Below are positions 18,570 through 29,842 of a stretch of DNA of 64,000 nt, in pieces. Source of the DNA: Xanthobacter dioxanivorans (GTDB lineage Bacteria > Pseudomonadota > Alphaproteobacteria > Rhizobiales > Xanthobacteraceae); assembly GCF_016807805.1 (NCBI RefSeq), contig NZ_CP063362.1, positions 5,312,501 to 5,376,500 on the forward strand. The letters run 5' to 3'. Below the pieces are notes generated by a model. That model saw only the letters and a program-made list of their open reading frames with translations, searched no databases and was not told where the DNA came from. A program made the position numbers and the translations under genes. The first letter of the stretch is position 1, and each line of letters opens with the position of its first letter.

Positions 18570-19358
18570 ATGAAGGTGACATCGCGCCCGCCCATCGCCT
18601 TTTCAGCCGGCGGCGTCATCGGCACGCTCGGGGGCCTCATCGGCCTCGGCGGCGCGGAATTCCGCCTGCCGGTGCTCATCTCGGTCTTCGGTTTCAAGGC
18701 CCTCGACGCCGTCATCGTCAACAAGGCAGTGAGCCTCGTGGTGGTGGCCTTCGCCCTGCCGTTCCGCGCCAGCGTGGTGCCGTTCGCCGATGTGGCCGCC
18801 CATTGGGGCATCATCGCCAACCTGCTGGCCGGCAGCCTGTTCGGCGCCTGGGCCGGCGCCGGGCTCGCCGTCCGGCTCTCCTCCGGGGTCCTGTACCGGG
18901 TCATCGCGCTCCTGCTCGGCACGATCGCCGTGGTGCTGGCCTTCGGCCATGGGGCGGCCCCGGCCGAGGCGCTACTAACCGGCTGGCCGCAGCTGGCGGC
19001 GGGCGTGGCCGCGGGCTTCGCCATCGGGATCTTCGCGTCCGTCCTCGGCGTCGCCGGCGGAGAGCTGCTGATTCCCACTTTGATCCTGCTCTTCGGCATG
19101 GACGTGAAGCTCGCCGGCAGCCTCTCGCTCGCCATCAGCCTGCCCACCATGCTGGTGGGCTTCGCCCGCTACAGCCGCGACCGCAGCTTCGCGGTGCTGG
19201 GGCACAATCGCGGCTTCCTGCTGGCCATGGGGCTCGGCTCCATCGCCGGAGCGTTCGTGGGCAGCCGCCTCCTGGGGATCATCCCCACGGGCGTCCTGCT
19301 GCCGCTGCTCGCCGGCCTGCTCGCCCTCTCGGCGATAAAAGTCTGGCGTCACGGCTGA
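18570..19358 (+). CDS. TauE/SafE-family permease, copy 2
   Basis: 262 residues from ATG 18570 (an in-frame GTG at 18534 is the alternative). It has the same two repeat motifs as the preceding gene (GGLIGLGGAEFRLPVLIS and GVAGGELLIPTLILLFG) and matches it along its whole length, including VVPFADVAAH and LAGS, so it is a tandem paralogue. Predicted inner-membrane exporter of a sulfur-containing or other small anion; substrate unknown. No sulfonate or taurine genes lie beside it. The AT-rich region in front suggests its own promoter. Confidence 0.85.
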   Translation: MKVTSRPPIAFSAGGVIGTLGGLIGLGGAEFRLPVLISVFGFKALDAVIVNKAVSLVVVAFALPFRASVVPFADVAAHWGIIANLLAGSLFGAWAGAGLAVRLSSGVLYRVIALLLGTIAVVLAFGHGAAPAEALLTGWPQLAAGVAAGFAIGIFASVLGVAGGELLIPTLILLFGMDVKLAGSLSLAISLPTMLVGFARYSRDRSFAVLGHNRGFLLAMGLGSIAGAFVGSRLLGIIPTGVLLPLLAGLLALSAIKVWRHG

Positions 19359-19474
19359 GCGCCGGCGGGCCCCGCGCTTTCCTCCGCCGCGATCGCGCTC
19401 TAGTCTTCCGCCGGACCCGACAGATGAGCGATGCGCCGGCTCGTGCCTCCCGAGCCCGCGCCAGGAGCGTTGAC

Positions 19475-22102
19475 ATGCGTGATGCCGAGCCGCACCCGAT
19501 CCGCCTTGCCGATTACCGCCCGCCGGACTGGCTTGTGGAACGGGTGGACCTCGACTTCGCGCTCCACCCCTCCCAGACCCGCGTCACCGCCCGCCTCGCC
19601 CTGAAGCGCAACCCGCTCGGCGCTGACGACGCGCCGGTGGTGCTCGACGGCGATGGCCTCACGCTGGTGCGCCTCGCCGTGGACGGCCGTCCGCTGGCCG
19701 GGCCGAGCTTCGAGGCGACGCCGGACAAGCTCACCCTGGCCCATCCCCCGGCGGACGCCTTCACGCTGGAAATCGAGACGCTGGTGGACCCCACCGCCAA
19801 CACCCAGCTCATGGGCCTCTATCGCACCTCGGGCAATTACTGCACCCAGTGCGAGCCGGAGGGCTTCCGCCGCATCACCTATTATCCCGACCGGCCGGAC
19901 GTGCTCTCCATCTTCACCACTCGCATCGAGGCCGGCAAGGACGAGGCGCCGATCCTGCTCGGCAACGGCAACCGTGTCGAAAGCGGCGACATTCCCGGCA
20001 CCGGCCGGCACTTTGCCGTGTGGCACGACCCCTGGCCGAAGCCCTCTTACCTGTTCGCCCTGGTGGGCGGGCGGCTGGCCAAGGTGGCGGACAGCTTCGT
20101 CACCGTCTCGGGCCGGCGGGTGGAGCTTGGCATCTATGTGGAAGAAGGCAAGCAGGCTCGGGCCGGCTACGCCATGGACGCGCTGAAGCGCTCCATGCGC
20201 TGGGACGAGGAAGCGTTCGGCCGCGAATACGACCTCGACGTGTTCAACATCGTCGCCGTCTCCGATTTCAACATGGGGCCATGGAGAACAAGGGCCTCAA
20301 CGTCTTCAACGACAAGTATGTGCTGGCGACCCCCGAGACCGCCACCGACGCCGACTATTCCGGCATCGAGGGGTGATCGCCCACGAATATTTCCACAACT
20401 GGACCGGCAACCGCATCACCTGCCGCGACTGGTTCCAGCTGTGCCTGAAGGAGGGCCTCACCGTCTTCCGCGACCAGGAATTCTCCTCCGACCAACGCTC
20501 GCGGCCGGTGAAGCGCATCGCCGACGTGCGCATGCTCAAGGCGGCCCAGTTCACCGAGGATTCCGGCCCCCTCGCCCATCCGGTCCGACCGGAAACCTAT
20601 CGCGAGATCAATAACTTCTACACCGCCACCGTGTACGAGAAGGGCGCGGAGGTGGTCCGCATGCTGAAAACCCTGCTCGGCGAGGCGGGCTTTCGCGCCG
20701 GCATGGACCTTTACTTCCAGCGCCACGACGGCGAGGCGGCCACCATCGAGGATTTCGTCGCCGCCTTCGCCGACGCCACCGGGCGCGACCTCTCCCAGTT
20801 CGCCCTGTGGTACGCCCAGTCGGGCACGCCGCTCCTCACCGCGCACGGCACCTATGACGCCGCCGCCGGCACCTACCGGCTCGACGTGACCCAGTCGGTT
20901 CCCCCCACCCCGGGCAGGGCGACAAGAAGCCCATGCTGATCCCGCTGGCCCTCGGCCTCGTGGGGCCGGACGGGCGCGACCAGCCGCTGATGCTTGGCAA
21001 CATCCCGGTGGAGCACGGGGTCATCGAGGTGAAGGAGGCGCAGCAGAGCTTCGTGTTCACCGGCCTCGACGCGCGGCCCGTGCCTTCGCTCAACCGCGGC
21101 TTCTCGGCGCCGGTGAACCTGGCGAGCGACCTCACCGAGGCCGACCGCGTTTTCCTTGCCGCCCATGACGCCGACCCCTTCAACCGCTTCGACGCGCTCC
21201 AGCGCATCGCCCTCGAGCAACTGAAGGCGGGGGCGCGCTCCGGCACGCTGCCGGCGCCGGACGCGCTCGTCACCGCCGCCGGGGCCATCCTTGCCGATGC
21301 CGGCCTCGACCCCGCCTTCAAGGCCCAGGCGCTGGCCCTGCCCGGCGAGGGTGAAGTGGCGCGCGAGCTTGCCAGCGACGTGAACCCCGACGCCGTCTAC
21401 GCCGCCCGCAAGGGGCTGCGCGTCGCCCTCGGCACGGCGCTGGCCGACGCATTCGCGACGGCCTATGGCGCCGAAGCGGCGAGCGGCCCGTTCTCGCCCG
21501 ACGCGGCCTCCGCCGGCCGGCGCGCGCTGCGCAATCTCAGCCTCGACTACCTCGCCGTCACCGGTTCGGCGGATGGCATCGCTCGCGCCAAGGCCCAGTT
21601 CGAGAGCGCCGACAACATGACGGACCGCCTCACCGCCCTCGCCGTGCTCGCCCAGCACGACGTTCCCGAGCGCGAGGCGGCGCTCGGCGCCTTCTACAAC
21701 CGCTTCGAGCGCGACGCCCTCGTCATCGACAAATGGTTCACGCTGCAGGCGCAGATCGCCTCCGCCGGGACCCTGGACCGGGTGAAGGACCTGATGCTGC
21801 ACCCAGCCTTCTCCCTGGCGAATCCGAATCGCGTGCGCGCCCTCATCGGCGCCTTCGCCGCCGCCAACCCCACCCAGTTCAACCGTGCCGATGGGGAAGG
21901 TCACGCTTTCGTGGCGGACGTTGTGCTCACCCTCGACAGCAAGAATCCGCAGGTCGCCGCCCGTCTCCTCGCCTCGTTCAAGACCTTCCGTCAGCTAGAA
22001 CCGGTGCGTCGCAGCAATGCCGAGCGTGCCCTTCGCCGCATCGCGGAAACACCGGGCCTGTCGCCGGACGTGGCCGACATCGCCACCCGCTCGCTGGCGT
22101 AG
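19475..22102 (+). CDS. pepN: Aminopeptidase N (M1 family), with three frameshifts
   Basis: Zinc metallopeptidase that removes N-terminal residues from peptides in the cytoplasm. ATG 19475 has AGGAG seven bases upstream, better than ATG 19424. The reading frame breaks three times, each time by one missing base. At 20275-20278 (GGGG) the GAMEN exopeptidase motif reads NMGPW instead of NMGAMENKG. At 20370-20373 (GGGG) SGIEG should continue [10 protein letters not shown], the zinc HExxH motif. Near 20914 (cgggcagg) PTPG should continue QGDKKP. With three bases restored the protein is 876 residues, close to E. coli PepN (870), with the downstream Glu in [13 protein letters not shown] and the full C-terminal domain. 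All losses are in or next to short G/C runs, so sequence error is likelier than pseudogenisation. Confidence 0.9.
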
Positions 22103-22283
22103 CGACGCATCCGCCTGCGCGCCGGCCCGCTTTCGTCCAGGGGCTGGCGCGCAGGGGCGCCTCGATTACATCGGAAAATGGGATAAAAAGATGCGAAACT
22201 GGCGTATTATCCCAGAGACGAGGGAGGCTTAGCTTCCCCTCCATCGAAAGCAGCGCCATCGCTGCCATTCAATGGAGACCATC

Positions 22284-22565
22284 ATGCGTTATCTGACCCT
22301 CGGCGCCATCGCCCTTGCCGCCACCCTCGGCGTGTCCGGCCTCGCCCGGGCCGCCGACGACCTCTCCCGCGAGGAAGCCGATGCCCAGGCGGAAGCGGCG
22401 GTTCAGTCGCCCTATGAGCAGGCGGGGCACGCCCTCGGCTATTCCGAGAGCCGCTGGCAGGGCCATCCGCTCGCCACCTCCCGCGCCCACGCCGCCGCGA
22501 ACGCGCAGCTGTCGGCCGATTCCGAGTTCCTGCGCCTCGGCGACCGTGGCATCGGCGGCGAGTGA
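22284..22565 (+). CDS. Small secreted protein, copy 2 of the GDRGIG family
   Basis: 93 residues from ATG 22284; GGAG stands six bases upstream, exactly as in the copy at 17325. Signal peptide MRYLTLGAIALAATLG, cleavage after ARA near 23, then ADDLSREEADAQAEAA. The mature part is short, charged and predicted helical, and ends LRLGDRGIGGE. Function unknown. A perfect palindrome follows 13 nt after the stop. The two copies are about 5 kb apart and on opposite strands, so they are related but not tandem. Confidence 0.75.
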   Translation: MRYLTLGAIALAATLGVSGLARAADDLSREEADAQAEAAVQSPYEQAGHALGYSESRWQGHPLATSRAHAAANAQLSADSEFLRLGDRGIGGE

Positions 22566-22578
22566 TGGTCGTCGCCTG

Positions 22579-22606
22579 CGGCCGGACCGGACGTCCGGTC
22601 CGGCCG
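22579..22606. terminator. Perfect 28-bp palindrome after the small secreted gene
   Basis: CGGCCGGACCGGAC followed immediately by its reverse complement GTCCGGTCCGGCCG, with no spacer. As RNA it would fold into a very stable hairpin. It lies between the stop of the small gene (22565) and the LysR gene (22653). It may be a terminator, or an operator for a dimeric regulator such as the adjacent LysR; there is no T-tract. Confidence 0.55.
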
Positions 22607-22652
22607 GGGCGGCTGATGCGGTGGACATGACCCATTCGTCCGAGAGGTCCGC

Positions 22653-23606
22653 ATGACACGCTTCGACGAAGTGGAAGTCTTCCTGCGCGTGGTGGAGCGC
22701 GGCAGCTTCATCGGGGCGGCGGCCCAGCTGGGCATGCCCGCGTCCACGGTCAGCCGCCGCCTGAAGCTGCTCGAGAACCGGCTGGGCGTGCAGCTCCTGC
22801 ATCGCACCACCCGGCGCGTCTGGCCGAGCGAGGCGGGCCAAGCCTACTATCAACGTTGTGTGACGGCGGTGGCCATGCTGGACCGTGCGGATGCGGCGGT
22901 CCGCGCCCTGACCCAGGAGCCGGAAGGCCCGCTGAAGGTTCTCATGGCCTATGGCCCCGCCATCCTCGTCATAGAACCGGAGCTGGCCCGCTTCCGCGCG
23001 CTCTATCCCAAGGTCCAGCTGCATCTCACGCTGGACAATCACGCCCTGGACCCGGTGGAGCACGGCTTCGACCTCGCCGTGCGGCACGGGCCGGTGCGCG
23101 ATTCCAGCTATCACCTGAGGCGCCTCGGCAATGCCCCCCTGCATCTGCTGGCGAGCCCGGCCTATCTCGACCGGGCGGGGCGGCCGAGCCATCCACGGGA
23201 GCTGGAGCAGCACGAGCTGCTCGCCGTGCGCAGCACTCCCGGTCCACTGAGCTGGCCGCTGGAAGGCCCGCAGGGCTCGTTCGAGCTGAAGCTCGAACCC
23301 GTGTTCGTCACCAACGACGTCATCATGGCCATGCGCCAGGCCATCAGCGGCGCCGGCATCATGATGAGTTCCCAATGCCTCGCCCGCCATCGCATCGGCA
23401 GCGGCGAGCTGGAGGTCATCCTGCCCGAATGGCGGCACCGCGACGGGCTCGAAACCGTCGCGCTGTTCTCGGCGCGGGCGACCCAGGACCTCAAGGTCCG
23501 GGTGTTCCTCGACTTCCTGGCCGACGCCTTCGCCCGCTGGATCAAGGGCGAACCACCCGCCGCACCCGCGCAGGTGCCGATGGCCGACAGCAAGGCGCCG
23601 ACCTAG
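22653..23606 (+). CDS. LysR-family transcriptional regulator
   Basis: 317 residues. The N-terminal winged helix-turn-helix spans about 1-60 (FDEVEVFLRVVERGSFIGAA, ASTVSRRLKLLENRLG, LLHRTTRRV), followed by a substrate-binding domain of the type 2 periplasmic fold, as in the TrpI/DsdC/PtxR-like branch that acts as single-gene regulators. No divergently transcribed partner is next to it, so the target is unclear; the upstream small gene is on the same strand. Its stop codon TAG (23604-23606) is contributed by the inverted-repeat element that begins at 23603. The effector is unknown. Confidence 0.87.
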   Translation: MTRFDEVEVFLRVVERGSFIGAAAQLGMPASTVSRRLKLLENRLGVQLLHRTTRRVWPSEAGQAYYQRCVTAVAMLDRADAAVRALTQEPEGPLKVLMAYGPAILVIEPELARFRALYPKVQLHLTLDNHALDPVEHGFDLAVRHGPVRDSSYHLRRLGNAPLHLLASPAYLDRAGRPSHPRELEQHELLAVRSTPGPLSWPLEGPQGSFELKLEPVFVTNDVIMAMRQAISGAGIMMSSQCLARHRIGSGELEVILPEWRHRDGLETVALFSARATQDLKVRVFLDFLADAFARWIKGEPPAAPAQVPMADSKAPT

Positions 23607-23716
23607 CGCGGATCGACAATCAGATCGACCGGCGCGCCCCAACACCCCCGTCATGGCCGGGCTTGTCCCGTCCATGACGGCGGCCGATGCGGACACTGAA
23701 TGTCGACCGACCCTGG
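23603..23716 (+). mobile_element. MITE-like palindromic element, copy 1
   Basis: 114-bp element that aligns end to end with a reverse-oriented copy at 44356-44475. The left end is CTAGCGCGGATCGAC; the right end read backwards is CCAGGGTCGGTCGAC, so the termini form imperfect inverted repeats of about 21 bp. The centre is the palindrome CCGTCATGG...CCATGACGG (23648-23680), with one mismatch in a 14-bp stem. It codes for nothing. The CTAG at the left end supplies the stop of the LysR gene. The two-copy alignment is direct sequence evidence; its mobility is inferred. Confidence 0.7.
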
Positions 23717-23835
23717 AGATCGTCTTGAACCGTCACGGCTGCGACGCCCTTTTCCTTACCGTGCCGGCTTTCTCCGGATTGTCCGGCGGATGACGGCACG
23801 CTCGGAGCAGGCCCTGAGGCCGGTGATCGCCGGAT

Positions 23836-24375
23836 CTAGTAGTCGATCACGCCGTCCAGGGCGTAGTGCTTCACCGTCTTGCGGTTGGCGATGAGCTCGT
23901 CGATGGTGGGCTCGCCCTTCATGGCGCGGGCGATGGCGAGCTTCGTCGCCTCGTAGTTGGTGCGGTAGAGGTCGGCCTTGTCGAGGTTCGGGTCATCGGC
24001 GCAGCGCGGGTCGAGCCAGACCATGATGATCATGCAGATCTCGTCCACCTGATCCTTAGGCAGGACGCCCTCGCTCACGCAATCCACGATGGCGTCGCCC
24101 ATGGCCGCCTGCACCACGCCGCCGAGCAGCTCCACGTATTCCGCCGTGTGGATGGTGGCTTTGGTGGTCATCATGGCGAGCGGCCGCACCATCTGGTTCA
24201 GGTCGCGCACCACGAACATGCGGGTGTGGCCCTGCACCTGCCCCATCATGGAGGCCAGCGCCTGCCCCACGGGGCCGCGCACCGAGCCGATGAGCACTTC
24301 CGGCATGGCATCGGTCGCCTGCCCATCCGCCGCCAGCACCGTGGCTTCGCCCGCCTTGAACCAGATGTCGGTCAT
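23836..24375 (-). CDS. Formaldehyde-activating enzyme homologue (Fae-like)
   Basis: 179 residues from ATG 24375, preceded by a strong AGGAGG site. The Fae fold is recognisable: VLIGSVRGPVG, TKATIHTAEYVELLGG, DAIVDCVSEGVLP and the C-terminal NYEATKLAIARAMKGEP. True Fae couples formaldehyde to tetrahydromethanopterin in methylotrophs, using a catalytic His near the N-terminus. Here the first 48 residues contain no His (DGQATDAMPEVLIG at the equivalent place), as in Fae paralogues of unsettled role. I therefore call it Fae-like and not Fae. No other tetrahydromethanopterin genes are in the window. It diverges from the PleC-like kinase with 379 nt between them. Confidence 0.85.
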   Translation of the reverse strand: MTDIWFKAGEATVLAADGQATDAMPEVLIGSVRGPVGQALASMMGQVQGHTRMFVVRDLNQMVRPLAMMTTKATIHTAEYVELLGGVVQAAMGDAIVDCVSEGVLPKDQVDEICMIIMVWLDPRCADDPNLDKADLYRTNYEATKLAIARAMKGEPTIDELIANRKTVKHYALDGVIDY

Positions 24376-24754
24376 GTTTTCCTCCTCGTTGGCCGCCGCA
24401 GAGAAACACCCGGCGCCACCCGCGTCCACGGCGACGCAGCGTCGCTGTTGCCGGCCATGGGCCTGCCCGCCGGGCAAAGCGGGCCGGCATCCTCGGCGGG
24501 ACCGAAGCGCAGGCCCGGCAGGCCGCCGCCACGGGGGAACATCTCCTCTCCCAAAGCCGGAGCAACGCCTCGGAAACCGAAGCGTGGCCGACATTTTTTC
24601 GCCTCTTGACTCCGGAGGACTCTAGACAACAGCCCCCCGATTCGATTCCAATGGCCTCGATTCGGAGAGATGCGGCACGTCCCTCCCGATCGAGGACGTT
24701 GGGGGCGAAGGACAAGGCCGTCCCGTGCCCCCGGATACCCGGAGGATACCGGCG
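24376..24754. promoter_or_regulatory. Divergent intergenic region between the Fae homologue and the PleC-like kinase
   Basis: 379 nt that must hold promoters for both genes. I see the Fae ribosome site at its left end and GGAGGA (24741-24746) for the kinase at its right end, but no convincing -35/-10 pair, operator or gene between them. Confidence 0.4.
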
Positions 24755-27070
<2,316 letters not shown>

Positions 27071-27134
27071 GGGGGAGCGCTGCTGCCCGGACTCTCACGG
27101 TGCGTCCCGAGGTGCAGCGCAGGACCCCTCGAAA

Positions 27135-27572
27135 TCAATCCTTGCGGGCTTGGCCCCCCTCGCGGAGCGCGCGGGCGTCATCGATCACGTCCTGCGGGAG
27201 GCGGTTCTCCGCGCCGGTGACGGGATCGCGCATAAAGAAGCCCTCGCCTGTCCTGTAGTCGATGATGGCGCCTTCGAGTTTGCGGTGGCCTTCTTCGGTT
27301 ACGAAATAGATGAGATCGATATCGCCCACGCGCTGCAGGAAGGGACGCATGTTCTCCGCCGCCTCTCCCTTTTGATAAAAACCAACCATGACGTTCTCGA
27401 ACACGATACCATTGTCCAGATGGTAGGTGGCGAGACAGACGGAGGGAAACTCCGGGGGCTCGTCAGGGTAGTTGTCGAGATAGATCTGCCGGATTTCCTC
27501 TATGCCGCGGCGGGCATTCTGAGTGAGCGTGAAATTGATGGCAGGCATGCGCGGGTCGTTTATGGTGGTCAC
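27135..27572 (-). CDS. Unknown protein with a distant IscA/HesB-like outline but no cysteine ligands
   Basis: 145 residues from a GTG at 27572 whose GTGA overlaps the stop of the upstream gene, so the pair is translationally coupled (an internal ATG at 27548 is possible). INFTLTQNARRGIEEI and LEGAIIDYRTGEGFFMRDP resemble the start and end of the IscA/HesB A-type carrier fold, but the three ligand cysteines are absent; only one Cys is present. This similarity is my impression and needs profile comparison. No signal peptide or membrane helix. As the partner of the GGQW-motif protein it could be an immunity-like or accessory protein, but that is inference. Confidence 0.6.
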   Translation of the reverse strand: MTTINDPRMPAINFTLTQNARRGIEEIRQIYLDNYPDEPPEFPSVCLATYHLDNGIVFENVMVGFYQKGEAAENMRPFLQRVGDIDLIYFVTEEGHRKLEGAIIDYRTGEGFFMRDPVTGAENRLPQDVIDDARALREGGQARKD

Positions 27573-27972
27573 CCCTTGCGATTGTCATTGAGCATCCGGC
27601 CGTGAACGACGGCCGAGGGCGGCACGCGGTCTTGGCACGTCCCCAGGACGGATCCTTGAACGACCACGTCGCCAAAGCCGAACCGGTACACGCACCGGAT
27701 GTCGCGTCCCGAGCCGGGCTGGGTCACGAGCGACCCCATCACGACCTGCGCGGTGCGCACCCGCCGCGGGTTCTCCTGGGACGTTGCGACCTCGCGCCGG
27801 AAGCAGAGCCGCCGCCCGCACCCACCCATTGCCCGCCGTGCGGGCTCCCCGCGGAGACTCTGGGTTGATCGGGATTATACTTGTTCCCTAATCCGAACTT
27901 TATCGGCGCCACCTTCAGTCTCAGTGCCGCGTGATCCACCTGCAATCGAAGCAAGGCCCGTCTGTCGGACAT
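27569..27972 (-). CDS. Unknown protein of the PxxGGQW type, broken by one missing base
   Basis: Starts at ATG 27972 after a strong GGAGGGGG site. The N-terminus contains YNPDQPRVSAGSPHGGQWVG, a motif that heads many variable rhizobial proteins, some of them phage-related or toxin-like. The frame then reads into an early stop at 27739, while the next frame continues RVRTAQVVMGSLVTQPGSG and ends in VPPSAVVHGRMLNDN. One lost base near 27765-27775 (cgcggcggg) would join them into a 134-residue product ending at 27569. The C-terminal part has two Cys (DIRCVYRFGFG, GTCQDRVP) and looks like a small secreted or toxin-type domain, unassigned. It is coupled to the downstream gene by GTGA. Confidence 0.6.
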
Positions 27973-28165
27973 GCTCGCCCCCCTCCAATCCTTCGGCAAC
28001 ACATTATAGGAAAATATACCTACAATCAGAAATTGCGCTCGAGAGGTGGGCGGGCATCTCCTGTGCCTGGTATCAGCCTCCACTCTTGCGGAAGCGTGCC
28101 GACCATCGATAAGCCATGGAGACGCAAGCCGGCGCATAAGAGGCGTAAGGGGGAAACGGATACTC

Positions 28166-29752
28166 ATGGCCCAAGGACGAACCCGCCTGTCGAGATCGCT
28201 CGGCCATCTCGCCCTCCTCTTCATCGCCGGCTCGGGTCTCTCCTCCCCCGCCGTTGCCCAAGTCCCCTTCGACGCCTCCCGCCCCCCGCCGCAGACCTGG
28301 GCCAACGTCATTCCCAAGGACCGGATCGAGGCCGCCGTCGGCCAGATCGACGGCCTCGCCGCGGACCTCATGAAGCGCTCCGGCATTCCCGGCCTCGCCG
28401 TAGTGGTGGTGCACGAGGGCAAGCCGGTGTTCCTCAAGGGATACGGCGTGCGCAAGGTGGGCGAGCGCGCGACCGTCGATGCCGACACCGTGTTCCAGCT
28501 CGCCTCCCTCTCGAAGGCGGTGGGTGCCGGCGTGGTGGCGCACGAGGTGGCCAAGGGCGCGGTGGCGTGGGACACGCCGGTCGAGCAGCTCCTGCCCTGG
28601 TTCACGCTGAACGATCCGTGGGTCGGCGCCCACGTCACCATCGCCGACCTCTACAGCCATCGCTCGGGCCTTCCCGACCATGCGGGCGACGAGCTGGAAG
28701 ATATCGGCTACGACCGCCGGCAGGTGATGGAGCGGCTGAAGCTGCTGCCGCTGGCCCCGTTCCGCGCCGCCTACGCCTACACCAATTTCGGCCTCACCTC
28801 CGCCGCCGAGGCGATCGCCACCAACGCCGGCAAGGACTGGGCGACGCTTTCCGAGGAGGCGCTCTACAAACCCCTCGGCATGGCTTCCACCTCCTCGCGC
28901 TTCGCCGACTACATCGCCCGCCCCAACCGCGCCGTGCCGCATGTGCGCGACGGTGACCACTTCGCCGCCAAATACCAGCGCCAGCCCGATGCCCAGTCGC
29001 CGGCCGGCGGGGTCTCCTCCAGCGTGCGGGACATGGGGCGCTGGCTCGCCTTCGTGCTCGGCGGCGGCACCTATGAGACCCGCGAGGTCGTGCCCGCAAA
29101 GGCGCTGCTGCCGGCGATGCGGGCCGAGACCATCTCCTCGCCCGCCCATGCGGTGGACGCGCGCGCCTCCTACTACGGCTTCGGCTTCGGCGTGAACGTC
29201 GCGCCGTCCGGCCGGGTGATGATCGACCACTCGGGCGCCTTCATCCTCGGCGCCGGCACCAACTTCGTGCTGCTGCCGTCGGAGAAGCTGGGCATCGTGG
29301 TGCTGACCAATGCGCAGCCCGAGGGCGCGGCGGAGGCCCTTTCCATGAGTTTCATGGACCTGGTGCAGTTCGGCACGGTGACCCGCGACTGGTATGCCGC
29401 CTACGGCCAGCTGATGGCGCCCCTGTACAAGCCCCTCGGCGCCCTGGCCGGGAAGACCGCGCCGGCACGCCCCGCGCCGGCCAAGCCGCTTTCGGCCTAT
29501 GCGGGCACCTATGCCAATCCCTATTTCGGCGAGGCGACGGTGAGCGAGGCGGAAGGCCGCCTCGTCCTCAGCGTGGGGCCGAAGCCGCGGATCTTCACCC
29601 TCGACCACTGGAGCGGGGACGACTTCGTCTTCCGCCCGGAAGGCGAGGAGACCGCGCCGGCGGGCTCGATCTCGCAGGTCACGTTCGCGGACGGGCGGAT
29701 GAAGGTGGAGTTCTTCAACGACAACGGCCTCGGCACCTTCGTCCGCAGGTGA
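28166..29752 (+). CDS. Serine beta-lactamase-like hydrolase (class C/DD-peptidase fold)
   Basis: 528 residues with a Sec signal peptide (hydrophobic LGHLALLFIAGSGL, cleavage near AVAQ, about residue 32). The penicillin-binding-protein fold motifs are SLSK near 114 (SxxK nucleophile), YTN in YAYTNFGLTSAAE (YxN), and HSGAF (KTG-equivalent HxG) further on. After about 415 comes a small C-terminal domain (AYAGTYANPYFGEATVSE) of the DUF3471 type common in this family. Predicted periplasmic esterase or D-amino peptidase; the substrate is unknown and antibiotic resistance should not be assumed. ATG 28166 is chosen for its signal peptide; upstream in-frame starts add unlikely sequence. It converges with glnE. 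Confidence 0.88.
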   Translation: MAQGRTRLSRSLGHLALLFIAGSGLSSPAVAQVPFDASRPPPQTWANVIPKDRIEAAVGQIDGLAADLMKRSGIPGLAVVVVHEGKPVFLKGYGVRKVGERATVDADTVFQLASLSKAVGAGVVAHEVAKGAVAWDTPVEQLLPWFTLNDPWVGAHVTIADLYSHRSGLPDHAGDELEDIGYDRRQVMERLKLLPLAPFRAAYAYTNFGLTSAAEAIATNAGKDWATLSEEALYKPLGMASTSSRFADYIARPNRAVPHVRDGDHFAAKYQRQPDAQSPAGGVSSSVRDMGRWLAFVLGGGTYETREVVPAKALLPAMRAETISSPAHAVDARASYYGFGFGVNVAPSGRVMIDHSGAFILGAGTNFVLLPSEKLGIVVLTNAQPEGAAEALSMSFMDLVQFGTVTRDWYAAYGQLMAPLYKPLGALAGKTAPARPAPAKPLSAYAGTYANPYFGEATVSEAEGRLVLSVGPKPRIFTLDHWSGDDFVFRPEGEETAPAGSISQVTFADGRMKVEFFNDNGLGTFVRR

Positions 29753-29794
29753 GGGCGGGGAAGTCCCGGCTCCGCAAAGCTACGTCCGAACGCC

Positions 29795-29814
29795 CCCTCC
29801 CCCGGCCGGGAGGG
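29795..29814. terminator. Hairpin between convergent hydrolase and glnE genes
   Basis: CCCTCCC, 6-nt CCGGCC loop, GGGAGGG: a 7-bp GC stem in the 90-nt gap between the two stop codons. No T-tract. It can act on either strand. Confidence 0.45.
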
Positions 29815-29842
29815 CGAGGCGCCCTCTTCAACGGGGAACGCC

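Noticed and set aside
28046..28166. Longer N-terminus for the beta-lactamase-like gene
   Set aside because: The extra 40 residues are unlike any signal or family sequence, whereas ATG 28166 gives a normal signal peptide.
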